Under the pieces are notes generated by a model. The model was not told where the DNA came from. It saw only the letters and a list, made by a program, of their open reading frames with translations, and ran no database searches. A stretch of DNA of 64,000 bases from Enterobacter hormaechei ATCC 49162 (GTDB taxonomy: Bacteria; Pseudomonadota; Gammaproteobacteria; Enterobacterales; Enterobacteriaceae), in NCBI RefSeq assembly GCF_001875655.1, contig NZ_MKEQ01000001.1, positions 248,001 to 312,000 on the forward strand, given 5' to 3'. This document shows positions 19,655-25,891 of the stretch, piece after piece. Position numbers and translations under genes: made by a program. Numbering within the stretch: the first letter of the stretch is position 1; every line of letters begins with the position of its first letter.

Positions 19655-20080
19655 ATGACTGACATAACCATTTACCACAATCCAGCATGTGGAACATCCC
19701 GTAATACGCTGGCTTTAATTCAAAATAGCGGTGTTGAGCCAACTGTGATTCTCTATCTGGAAACACCTCCAGACAGGGATAAACTCAAGGAATTGATTAG
19801 CGCGATGGGGATCAGTGTTCGTGCGTTGCTACGAAAAAATGTTGAACCATACGAGCAACTTGGTTTAACAGAAGACCGTTTCACCGATGAAGAATTGATA
19901 GAGGCAATGCTAAGTCATCCCATTTTGATCAACCGTCCGATTGTCGTTACGCCACTTGGAACACGCCTTTGCCGTCCATCAGAAGTGGTATTGGACATTC
20001 TTCCAAACCCTCAGAAAGGCGAGTTCATTAAGGAAGATGGAGAAAAGGTCGTAGGGAAGGATGGCAAGCGACTAATTTAA
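19655..20080 (+). CDS. arsC: ArsC, glutaredoxin-dependent arsenate reductase
   Basis: 141 residues with catalytic Cys12 in YHNPACGTSRNT and the conserved arginines in RALLRKN, LINRPIVV and TRLCRPSE. It reduces arsenate to arsenite using glutathione and glutaredoxin, so that ArsB can export it. Last gene of arsRBC, 15 bp after arsB; no strong terminator is visible before the convergent resolvase. Confidence 0.96.
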   Translation: MTDITIYHNPACGTSRNTLALIQNSGVEPTVILYLETPPDRDKLKELISAMGISVRALLRKNVEPYEQLGLTEDRFTDEELIEAMLSHPILINRPIVVTPLGTRLCRPSEVVLDILPNPQKGEFIKEDGEKVVGKDGKRLI

Positions 20081-20247
20081 CAATAATCTACTTCGCATCA
20101 TCCGTATCAGTGTATAAACAAGACGTTTACCAGGTGATGTGTGTTGCGCCATTACTTGAGATGTTTAACACGATTTCCGCGACGCACCCAATTCCAGCGG
20201 TAGAATTCCTTAAATATCAGTGGCTTGTGGCCTCAAAAGGAATCTTG

Positions 20248-20805
20248 TTAGGCGGCGGCTTGTTCGGTCTTGATACGCTGCACGGTGCTGGTGGACACGT
20301 TGAAATCTTTCGCTATGGTTCGGATAGACTGACCAGCGGCAAGTGCTGACACAATCCCTACACGGTCAACCGCTGCGCCATTACCACGAGCGCCTTTGCG
20401 TCCCGCTGCTTTGGCTGCTGCGTAGCCTTCTGCCTGGCGTTCGAGCATCATTTCACGTTCCATCTGTGACATAGCCGCGAAGATGTTTAGCATAAGGTTG
20501 CTGGCGGCGTTGGCTTCTGCTCCTGCTGTTATCCCTTCCTTGTGGAATTGGACGCTTGCGCCTTTGGCTTTAACGTGCTCGATAATGTCGAGAACATCAC
20601 GGAGGTTACGCCCTAAGCGGTCAAGGCTGTGAACGTGGATCACGTCGCCTTTACGAACGTAAGCAATCATCTCCTGGAGTTTGGGACGGTTGGTATTCTT
20701 GCCGCTTACCTTCTCTTCAAACTTTTCATCAAGTGTCACGCCGTCGAGCTGGCGCTCTGTGTATTGTTTATCTGTACTTACTCGAATGTAACCGATGTTA
20801 GCCAT
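20248..20805 (-). CDS. Serine site-specific recombinase (resolvase/invertase family)
   Basis: 185 residues from MANIGYIRVSTDKQ; the frame continues 30 codons upstream, but that stretch is encoded by res-site DNA. Catalytic Ser10 lies in IRVS; SLDRLGRNLRDVLD and a C-terminal helix-turn-helix (IRTIAKDFNVSTSTVQRIK) complete the resolvase layout. It lies beside arsHRBC without a tnpA, consistent with a remnant of a Tn3-family (Tn2502-like) arsenic transposon, or with a dimer-resolution system for the island. The repeated TGTGTCGA motifs directly upstream are its likely target. Confidence 0.9.
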   Translation of the reverse strand: MANIGYIRVSTDKQYTERQLDGVTLDEKFEEKVSGKNTNRPKLQEMIAYVRKGDVIHVHSLDRLGRNLRDVLDIIEHVKAKGASVQFHKEGITAGAEANAASNLMLNIFAAMSQMEREMMLERQAEGYAAAKAAGRKGARGNGAAVDRVGIVSALAAGQSIRTIAKDFNVSTSTVQRIKTEQAAA

Positions 20806-20841
20806 TGTAGTTTCCCTGTTCTGTTGAGCGTAGCGATTTAG

Positions 20842-20953
20842 TGTGTATCGATTATAGGTGTGTCGATTAAATTGATCAATACTATTTCGATACAATCTTG
20901 AAGGTAAAAGACCCGGATTTTGGTGTGTCGAAATACTGTGCTATTTCGCTACA
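20842..20953. repeat. res-like region: TGTGTCGA half-sites in inverted pairs
   Basis: At least five copies of TGTRTCGAWW-type half-sites occur. One pair spans 20924-20953 (TGTGTCGAAAT facing ATTTCGCTACA, 30 bp). Another spans 20859-20894 (TGTGTCGATT facing ATTTCGATACA, 36 bp). A single copy is at 20842. Two or three subsites of unequal length next to the resolvase are the hallmark of a Tn3-type res site. It also overlaps the 3' end of the next gene. Confidence 0.65.
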
Positions 20954-21357
20954 TGTTCCGGGAGGCTAAACGGGTAGTATCTGATTCGGTAGTCCTCAAG
21001 TGCCCAGGGGCTGCGGTGCGTGATTACAAAGTGGTTCCACTGATAGGAAACAAGTTCGGGATCTCTGGTGGTTCGTTCGTCTGTGACCGTGACCACGCTC
21101 AAGCCGTCGCGGTGAGCTTCCCACTCAAGGCGGTGAATGTAGTAGCCGGGGTGCATTTCGATTAAAGGCGTATCCGGGATCACTCTTGGGAAATGGTCTG
21201 CGATGTTCTCAGCGCTCCGTGCTTCCGCTTCGAGCTGGCGCTTCTCTTGCTGGTGGCTTGTCTCTGCGGCAAGCTGGCGCTCAACCTCGGCTAAACGGTG
21301 GGCCTTGCGACCGTTCTGGAAATAATTTACGTATGCTGCGTGGGTACGTCCTGACAT
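20941..21357 (-). CDS. Unknown island protein
   Basis: 138 residues with a strong ribosome site (AGGAGG, nine bases before ATG). The N-terminus is basic (MSGRTHAAYVNYFQNGRKAHR), followed by a charged helical segment, probably coiled-coil, to about residue 55. A folded C-terminal half contains YIHRLEWEAHRDG and VTDERTTRDPELVSYQWNHF. I do not recognise a family. Its last codons run into the res-like region, so the resolvase module seems to have landed at, or been built onto, its 3' end. Confidence 0.65.
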   Translation of the reverse strand: MSGRTHAAYVNYFQNGRKAHRLAEVERQLAAETSHQQEKRQLEAEARSAENIADHFPRVIPDTPLIEMHPGYYIHRLEWEAHRDGLSVVTVTDERTTRDPELVSYQWNHFVITHRSPWALEDYRIRYYPFSLPEHVAK

Positions 21358-21631
21358 GTAATGTCCTCCTGTAAAATTTGGATCTTTTTTGATGTGCTGG
21401 CTGTACGCTGGAGCGCGTCAGGCGGCGTGAATGTGGAAGGAACGAAGCCCGAAAATCCGGGCGGCGATACCGATCCACGGTATGAGTGATTTCAGATTTT
21501 GCTTTAAGGAAGTTGTTAGGCATTTGCCTATCAAACTTTTAAAAATTGATAGTCGGGAAACGCTGGTGCTCCTGTTATTCCCATTTGGAAAATGGTGAAG
21601 CTGTAGAACAGATCTAAGAATACTTAATAAG

Positions 21632-21718
21632 TAGCCCTGTTAGCCCTGTAGCCCTGATCAGGCCTGTAGCGGCGCGGGTTTCAAAATACAGGGCTAAAAT
21701 CGTAGCCCTGTAGCCCTG
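21632..21718. repeat. Iteron-like cluster of TAGCCCTG repeats
   Basis: Five direct copies of TAGCCCTG (21632, 21641, 21649, 21703, 21711) and one inverted copy (21689-21696) lie within 87 bp. TAGCCCTGTAGCCCTGATCA occurs twice. The cluster starts right at the 3' end of the helicase gene, a common place for origin iterons or initiator-binding sites in integrative replicons. An origin role is inferred; the repeats are directly visible. Confidence 0.65.
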
Positions 21719-21719
21719 A

Positions 21720-22949
21720 TCATTTCGTCGGGGTTGGATAGTATTTATCGACAAACCAGGAAAGGGCGCTCTCCGGGATTTTCCCGCTGCCGTCCTGCGG
21801 CGCTCGATACCAAACTGATTTTAACCCTGCTCTGGTGTTCACTCTGGCACTGACATAGCCGTTGTCACGTAACCATTGACTCGCATCCTGTGGTCGCGGG
21901 AACGATGGACAAGCATCATGGAATGCCTTGAATGCAAACGCCGGATTCTCTCCAGTGAAGATCTCCGCTTCGTTCTGCTCTTCGGTGATGCTGGCTTGTT
22001 TCATGCGTTCCAGCGCCACGCTGTAAGGTGGGCGATAAGGGGTGAACTCGGACAAGGGGTAAGCCATTAGCCAGGCGTGTACGGCTTCCAGACCGCCAAC
22101 GGCGAGCCACTCCGCAAGGCAGGTGATAAACTCGGCGGTTTCCTCCCTGCTCACCTTGTGGCGTATGTAGTGAGTGCAATAATGGCGGCGGTCATTCGCC
22201 TCCACTTCAATCGGACTTTCACTGTTTGAAAAGGTGAAGAATCTTGTAAATGTTGGCACTTTACGGGGCTGTTCGTACTTCCGGTTAATTTCGATAACCG
22301 GTTCTGTCTGAATGCTCTTTAGACGGTCTGCCATGTTGCGCGTGGCTGGCGGCGGGTCATCAAACAGGATCAGGATTGTACGGGCCATAGCATCGTTATG
22401 GACGCTGGTTAGGGTGCTGTAATTGCTGTACAGCGTTGTCTGGTGCATCAGGAGCGGTGACAAGATTTGATTGAACAAAAAACCCTTGCCCGTTCCGGTG
22501 TCGCTTGGGATCACGATGTGCCAGCTTGGGCGCTGTTCCGGGTGCTGGAACATGTGCGCCATGTACGCGCTCACTGTGGCGCGGTCTGTCTGGTCGGGGA
22601 AGAGTCGGGCCAGGTAGGAGTGCCATAGTGTCAGATCTGCCGCTGGTGTCTTATCACTGCGCCAGCGCCTGAATGTGTTCAGTGTGCCGTTCTGGTCGAT
22701 ACCGTAGGGCTGCGTCGGGTTGAATTCATTCACCTTGATAAAAGGAATGTGATCCCAGAGTAGGTTTAAATAACTTCGTCGCCACTGCTCACCAGTCGAT
22801 AAATAGTATTCCCGTTCGAGAATGTCCAGACCGTGATTTGTGTTAGTGGGGATGTGGTGGAGAAGTATTTTACCTTGAGCGGAGATAAAAGCGTATTTCT
22901 GTTTCTGTAGATGGTCAATCAGCTTTTCTATTTGTAGCTTTGGATTCAT
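21720..22949 (-). CDS. DUF5906-type / SF3-like replicative helicase (AAA+ ATPase)
   Basis: 409 residues. A P-loop DTGTGKG (about residues 150-156) and a Walker B-like TILILFDDPP (191-200) are spaced as in superfamily 3 helicases and in the helicase half of P4-type alpha proteins. The C-terminal part (FSNSESPIEVEANDRRHYCTHY) resembles the phage DUF5906 domain. No primase active site is visible. Likely the island replication helicase acting at the adjacent iterons. Last gene of the minus-strand operon, overlapping the preceding small ORF by 35 bp. Confidence 0.78.
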   Translation of the reverse strand: MNPKLQIEKLIDHLQKQKYAFISAQGKILLHHIPTNTNHGLDILEREYYLSTGEQWRRSYLNLLWDHIPFIKVNEFNPTQPYGIDQNGTLNTFRRWRSDKTPAADLTLWHSYLARLFPDQTDRATVSAYMAHMFQHPEQRPSWHIVIPSDTGTGKGFLFNQILSPLLMHQTTLYSNYSTLTSVHNDAMARTILILFDDPPPATRNMADRLKSIQTEPVIEINRKYEQPRKVPTFTRFFTFSNSESPIEVEANDRRHYCTHYIRHKVSREETAEFITCLAEWLAVGGLEAVHAWLMAYPLSEFTPYRPPYSVALERMKQASITEEQNEAEIFTGENPAFAFKAFHDACPSFPRPQDASQWLRDNGYVSARVNTRAGLKSVWYRAPQDGSGKIPESALSWFVDKYYPTPTK

Positions 22950-23070
22950 TCGTTTCCTCGTTCGTCATTACCTTACGTAATGTCTTGATAATAAAAGTTG
23001 GGCGACTGTCATCACCCTTGCTTGCATCAATCCACGTCAGCAGATCTCGAGCTATTTTAAGTTGCAGCAT
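22915..23070 (-). CDS. 51-residue island ORF
   Basis: Small ORF beginning MLQLKIARDLLTWIDASKG. Its ATG overlaps the stop of the upstream 61-residue ORF (TAATG), and its end overlaps the helicase start by 35 bp. The chain of overlaps suggests it is translated as part of the operon. The sequence is polar with a helical start; no family is recognised. It could also be only a coupling device for the helicase. Confidence 0.5.
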   Translation of the reverse strand: MLQLKIARDLLTWIDASKGDDSRPTFIIKTLRKVMTNEETNESKATNRKAD

Positions 23071-23255
23071 TATTTAGTATCCTTATTTTTAAAGATGTAA
23101 CCTTCGGATAATAGCCACTGGTAGAACTCCCCAATCGTTAGTTTATTCACTTCCTTACTGAATAGCTGAATCTCAGATTTGGCTATCTCTGCTGGTGGTT
23201 GGTTGTTCCAGTAGCTTCTAAGCCATGATAATGATTTCTCTGCTTTTGTAGTCAT
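23070..23255 (-). CDS. 61-residue island ORF
   Basis: Small polar protein (MTTKAEKSLSWLRSYWNNQP onward), predicted helical. It overlaps the upstream HNH-like gene by 4 bp (ATGA) and the next ORF by TAATG. The tight coupling on both sides supports real translation. Function unknown. Confidence 0.6.
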   Translation of the reverse strand: MTTKAEKSLSWLRSYWNNQPPAEIAKSEIQLFSKEVNKLTIGEFYQWLLSEGYIFKNKDTK

Positions 23256-23686
23256 CTGTAATACTCCAAATGGTTGAGGTGGTCGAATCGCACGGCGTAA
23301 TACACCGCAAACTGTTTTAAGATAAATCTGAAGTGGTGTTCTTTTAAATAACCATTCCGGCGCTCAAGCGCGGCATTGTATAATTCATCGTACAAGGTAT
23401 CGTGAAAGCCAAAATAAACTTCCCACAAAAGCGGAGTAAAATCTTCACGATAAGCAACACGAGACAGGATGAGATTAAAGTCGCCTTCTATGGCATTCGT
23501 CACACGGTTCAGGATCAGGCGGCAATGTCCCGTCCTGTGGTCATGGTCAATAACCGGATCTGTCAGTGGTGAGCCTGTTATGAAGTCCCTCCCGTCCTGC
23601 TCGGCGATCATCATTTTCCGGTAGTCGCTGGCGCTCCTCTGGGCGAGTTTTGCCGGGTTGCGCTTCTGCGCATAAGGTTCAAACAT
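23252..23686 (-). CDS. Endonuclease VII / HNH-like protein
   Basis: 144 residues. The central segment GSPLTDPVIDHDHRTGHCRLILNR resembles the DHDHxTGxxRG core of T4 endonuclease VII-type HNH nucleases, which cut branched DNA. The flanking zinc-binding cysteines of that family are missing and the usual G after R is replaced, so activity is uncertain. It lies inside the replication operon, overlapping both neighbours by 4-8 bp; a role in processing replication or recombination intermediates would fit. Confidence 0.6.
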   Translation of the reverse strand: MFEPYAQKRNPAKLAQRSASDYRKMMIAEQDGRDFITGSPLTDPVIDHDHRTGHCRLILNRVTNAIEGDFNLILSRVAYREDFTPLLWEVYFGFHDTLYDELYNAALERRNGYLKEHHFRFILKQFAVYYAVRFDHLNHLEYYR

Positions 23687-24146
23687 GGGAGCCTTTCACA
23701 AAGGATGCACGTAGGCGACCAGAGAAGGTGAGAGCCTCGGTTTCTGCTGCTGCTTGCGCGGCTGCTTCTGCACGTTTACGGCGTTCTTCCTCTGCAACCA
23801 TCTGTTGGTATAGCTCTTCCGCTTGAGCCTCAAGGGAGGCCATTAAAGCTGCTTCTGCTGCCTCTGTGAGGGAACGGCGCTCTGTGTCGATTTCCTGCTG
23901 CTTTTTGTTCATCACGATACGCATTGCAGGATCACCAATGTTGTAGAATGGCTGGCGCTCAAACTCCGCGATTTCGTACCCATCTTGAATAGCGGTCTGT
24001 AGCTTAATGAGCACTACCGGATAAAAATCAGAGATACTGAAAACATCCGTGAGATGGGATTCGATGTAATCAGCTACGTTTTGATCACGCTGTATTTTAA
24101 ACTCGGCTTTTATTTCTTTGGTGAATGCTGCTGGTAGCTTAGTCAT
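23679..24146 (-). CDS. Unknown island protein with C-terminal coiled coil
   Basis: 155 residues. The first 80 are mixed (MTKLPAAFTKEIKAEFKIQ, then DFYPVVLIKLQTAIQDGYE). Residues about 85-140 form an Ala/Glu-rich amphipathic helix (SLTEAAEAALMASLEAQAEE) likely to be a coiled coil. It overlaps the genes on both sides by 8 bp. No family recognised. Confidence 0.6.
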   Translation of the reverse strand: MTKLPAAFTKEIKAEFKIQRDQNVADYIESHLTDVFSISDFYPVVLIKLQTAIQDGYEIAEFERQPFYNIGDPAMRIVMNKKQQEIDTERRSLTEAAEAALMASLEAQAEELYQQMVAEEERRKRAEAAAQAAAETEALTFSGRLRASFVKGSHV

Positions 24147-24618
24147 GAGGACATTGCTCCTTTATAGATAGAAGTTTCTTAATGTTGATTCGGTTGCAGG
24201 TGTGACAATAAAATGGGCTTACACCTCCAACAATGTACGAGGTGACGTAATAGAATTTTCCTTCAAAGTATTCCATGCTGAGAACTCCACTATCCACCCA
24301 TCGATTTATTTCTCGGTGCTCATTGCCATTGCTCCATTCATCTACGAAGTCCTCGAACGTGAAGCAATGTTTCATGATTTCTTCGGCCCAGTACATAAAT
24401 GCAACTCGGTGTGGAGTGGTTGGCATACCATACTGGCGTAACCTGTCACGATAGATGTGGTATTCGAAACGAGGGAGCCACTTTTTAATTTCTTTCAGAT
24501 TTTGACTTTTCAACTGTATGAGTTTTCCTTTTCTTTGAGCATAGGAAAGCCTCCTCGGAAGGATTGCCCAAACGTCCAACACAACCGAAATAATCAGACC
24601 GGGTGATCTGGGAATCAT
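24139..24618 (-). CDS. First gene of the island operon, unknown, C-terminal CxxC
   Basis: Up to 159 residues from ATG at 24618, which has no ribosome site. A TTG at 24513 (124 residues) is an alternative: it overlaps the stop of a 10-codon leader ORF that has a perfect AGGAGG. The body (MPTTPHRVAFMYWAEEIMKH, then FEDFVDEWSNGNEHREINRW) looks globular. The tail PFYCHTCNRINIKKLL carries one CxxC and a later cysteine, a possible zinc site. No family recognised; a regulator is possible given its promoter-proximal position. Confidence 0.55.
   Translation of the reverse strand: MIPRSPGLIISVVLDVWAILPRRLSYAQRKGKLIQLKSQNLKEIKKWLPRFEYHIYRDRLRQYGMPTTPHRVAFMYWAEEIMKHCFTFEDFVDEWSNGNEHREINRWVDSGVLSMEYFEGKFYYVTSYIVGGVSPFYCHTCNRINIKKLLSIKEQCPHD
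24510..24542 (-). CDS. Possible 10-residue leader peptide
   Basis: ATG at 24542 with AGGAGG seven bases upstream encodes MLKEKENSYS and stops at a TGA that overlaps TTG at 24513, in frame with the next gene. It has the best ribosome site of the operon leader and may couple translation. It could be fortuitous. Confidence 0.3.
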   Translation of the reverse strand: MLKEKENSYS

Positions 24619-24775
24619 CGACTTTAAAACGTTTAGCTTCCGGGAGGCTTTATTCTGCGGAGAGTGCGCAAGCTGCGCTATACGATACTAACTATGGGAA
24701 TAGTAAGAAGTAGATTCTAAGAACAAAAACTATCGCTCAGAGGCGTTTGTTCACAACATTGCTTTCCTAATGTTT

Positions 24776-24804
24776 ATAATACACTAAAAAGCATTTTTTG
24801 TCAA
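24776..24804 (-). promoter_or_regulatory. Strong sigma70 promoter for the island operon
   Basis: On the minus strand TTGACA (24799-24804), a 17-bp spacer and TATTAT (24776-24781) give a near-consensus promoter. Transcription would start near 24769 and run through a 150-230-nt leader into the six-gene operon ending with the helicase. Confidence 0.75.
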
Positions 24805-25206
24805 TTGATTTTTGTTGACTTCTGTATTTAAATGTGCATTACGAGTTGTATTGTCTGGATCTGCATGAGGGGGATTGGATAGTGGGAATACAGCGAAGCT
24901 GTCAGAGAGAATGGCCAGTAGCACTCGTTAGAGCGTAGGCATTTGATCGGGGCTTCCGCTGTCCACTACGTCAGATAGCGGCACTGGTGGCTCGGGGAAT
25001 CATCTTCTGGATGTTGCAGGGCGATTCCTTGGTATCGTCATTGCACCAGTGAGAAGGGCGACGGCTTACCGTGGTCCAGCTTTGGCATTGTTCCGAATAG
25101 CTGTTCACGCTTCGTCTACTGCGTCCTGTGCTGCTTGCGCTCAAAGGGTGGGTAAACATCAGGGAGATAGGCTGTAATGCGCACCGGGGCTGGTGGAAGT
25201 GGTTAA
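24805..25206. other. Island segment without a supported gene
   Basis: No ATG-started ORF of convincing quality is found. A plus-strand frame is open from the TGA near 24943 to the TAA at about 25174-25176, giving about 75 codons (including HLLDVAGRFLGIVIAPVRRA and ASCAACAQRVGKHQGDRL), but it has no start codon. The stretch is visibly richer in G and C than the AT-rich DNA on both sides. It may be a decayed gene, or DNA of plasmid leading-region type. Confidence 0.35.
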
Positions 25207-25332
25207 ATGAAGATGTTGAAGACTGCCATCATCGAGACGATTCTCCAGCTTAATCTGGAATCTCATCATGATGAATCTCTGGTGGTGGTCATCGGTGAGC
25301 AACGGGAAGAGATAATGCAGGATAAAGTTTAA
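25207..25332 (+). CDS. Possible 41-residue ORF
   Basis: ATG at 25207 to TAA at 25332 encodes a compact peptide beginning MKMLKTAIIETILQLNLESH. A GGAAG-type ribosome site lies about ten bases upstream. The amphipathic start and acidic tail are plausible for a real small protein; there is no family match or overlapping partner. Confidence 0.3.
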   Translation: MKMLKTAIIETILQLNLESHHDESLVVVIGEQREEIMQDKV

Positions 25333-25443
25333 GGTTAAGTTAAAGGTTAGTTGGGTCAGAGTATGACTTCGGATTACTCCTGCCTACATCAGAGAGTAAC
25401 AAGAAGGATTATTATCAAGGTTAGGTTAATTCAGATCAGAGAT

Positions 25444-25521
25444 AGAGTGTACACTTGAGTAGTGATTGACACACAGGAACAGACATACACTCTCTTTCAT
25501 GACTAACATGAAAGATCACTA
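25444..25521. other. Structured DNA/RNA region with competing stems
   Basis: Three perfect inverted repeats interlock: AGAGTGTA/TACACTCT (25444-25451, 25486-25493), TAGTGAT/ATCACTA (25460-25466, 25515-25521) and CTTTCATG/CATGAAAG (25494-25501, 25507-25514). The first two cross, so they form a pseudoknot or two exclusive folds. A small RNA, an origin or transfer site, or an integrase/excision regulatory region are options. No gene overlaps it. Confidence 0.5.
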
Positions 25522-25680
25522 TTGTGCAAAGGTAATTCTCTCTCTTCGAGAGACAAACCTCACTCGCTTCGCTCGCGGACTTCGTGTGTAGGGTAGCACA
25601 TCATCCCATGTCTTGTCAAGGGCGCGGCTACCATAAAAACTTAAAAATTACTACTTATTTCAAATCTTTCATACTCGCGC

Positions 25681-25790
25681 TTGTGAACAGATGCGCAACA
25701 CTTACTTTTTTTTGCTTAAAACTTAATCAGAGGGTAAGTTTTAGGTGGTGAACAGGCTGTACAACAAAGTAGGTTACAATGTGGTGAACA
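25681..25790 (+). repeat. GTGAACA repeats at the island right end
   Basis: GGTGAACAG at 25747-25755 and GGTGAACA at 25783-25790 are spaced 36 bp apart, with a related TTGTGAACAG at 25681-25690. They lie 65-175 bp inside attR. They could be arm-type integrase sites or initiator sites; the motif recalls the GGTGAACA boxes bound by the phage P4 alpha protein. Confidence 0.45.
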
Positions 25791-25801
25791 TCGCGTATAA
25801 T
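25773..25801 (+). promoter_or_regulatory. Outward sigma70-like promoter toward rluB
   Basis: GTTACA (25773-25778), a 17-bp spacer and a perfect TATAAT (25796-25801) point out of the island. The predicted start near 25808 would transcribe attR and rluB, whose ATG is at 25892. One GTGAACA repeat lies between the two hexamers, so a protein bound there would block it. Confidence 0.6.
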
Positions 25802-25854
25802 GACCTTCAACTAAACATGCTAACGCATTGATTTATATAGATTTGTTAGTGTCT

Positions 25855-25875
25855 ATTCGACGCCTGTGAAGGCGA
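25855..25875 (+). repeat. attR, right 21-bp direct repeat in the rluB leader
   Basis: Exact copy of attL, 17 bp before the rluB start codon. The integration keeps the CGCCT-GTGA-AGGCG hairpin in front of rluB intact. Confidence 0.88.
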
Positions 25876-25891
25876 CACCTGAGGAAGCTCA

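Larger units (their letters stand above)
15394..25875. mobile_element. 10.5-kb integrative island inserted upstream of rluB, carrying arsHRBC
   Basis: Perfect 21-bp direct repeats (15394-15414 and 25855-25875) bound a block absent from the E. coli yciO-rluB interval. A tyrosine integrase starts 45 bp inside the left end. Contents in order: integrase, arsH-arsRBC, serine resolvase with res-like site, unknown ORF, iterons, DUF5906-type helicase, four small genes including an HNH/endonuclease VII-like protein, and a structured non-coding right end. No relaxase, transposase or phage structural gene is visible. It looks like a self-excising, possibly transiently replicating satellite or genomic island; mobility is inferred. 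Confidence 0.88.

Noticed and set aside
20110..20349. 79-codon frame after arsC
   Set aside because: Its second half is antisense to the resolvase C-terminus and there is no ribosome site.
21281..21523. 80-codon minus-strand frame upstream of the 138-residue island gene
   Set aside because: It overlaps that gene by 77 bp in another frame and has only a weak ribosome site; the first 55 codons could be a small real gene, but I cannot support it.
24971..25159. 62-codon minus-strand frame in the island right end
   Set aside because: No ribosome site, composition like random translation, and no overlap with operon structure.
15394..25875. CRISPR array, retron or toxin-antitoxin module in the island
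   Set aside because: No regularly spaced repeats, reverse transcriptase or recognisable toxin pair was seen on either strand.
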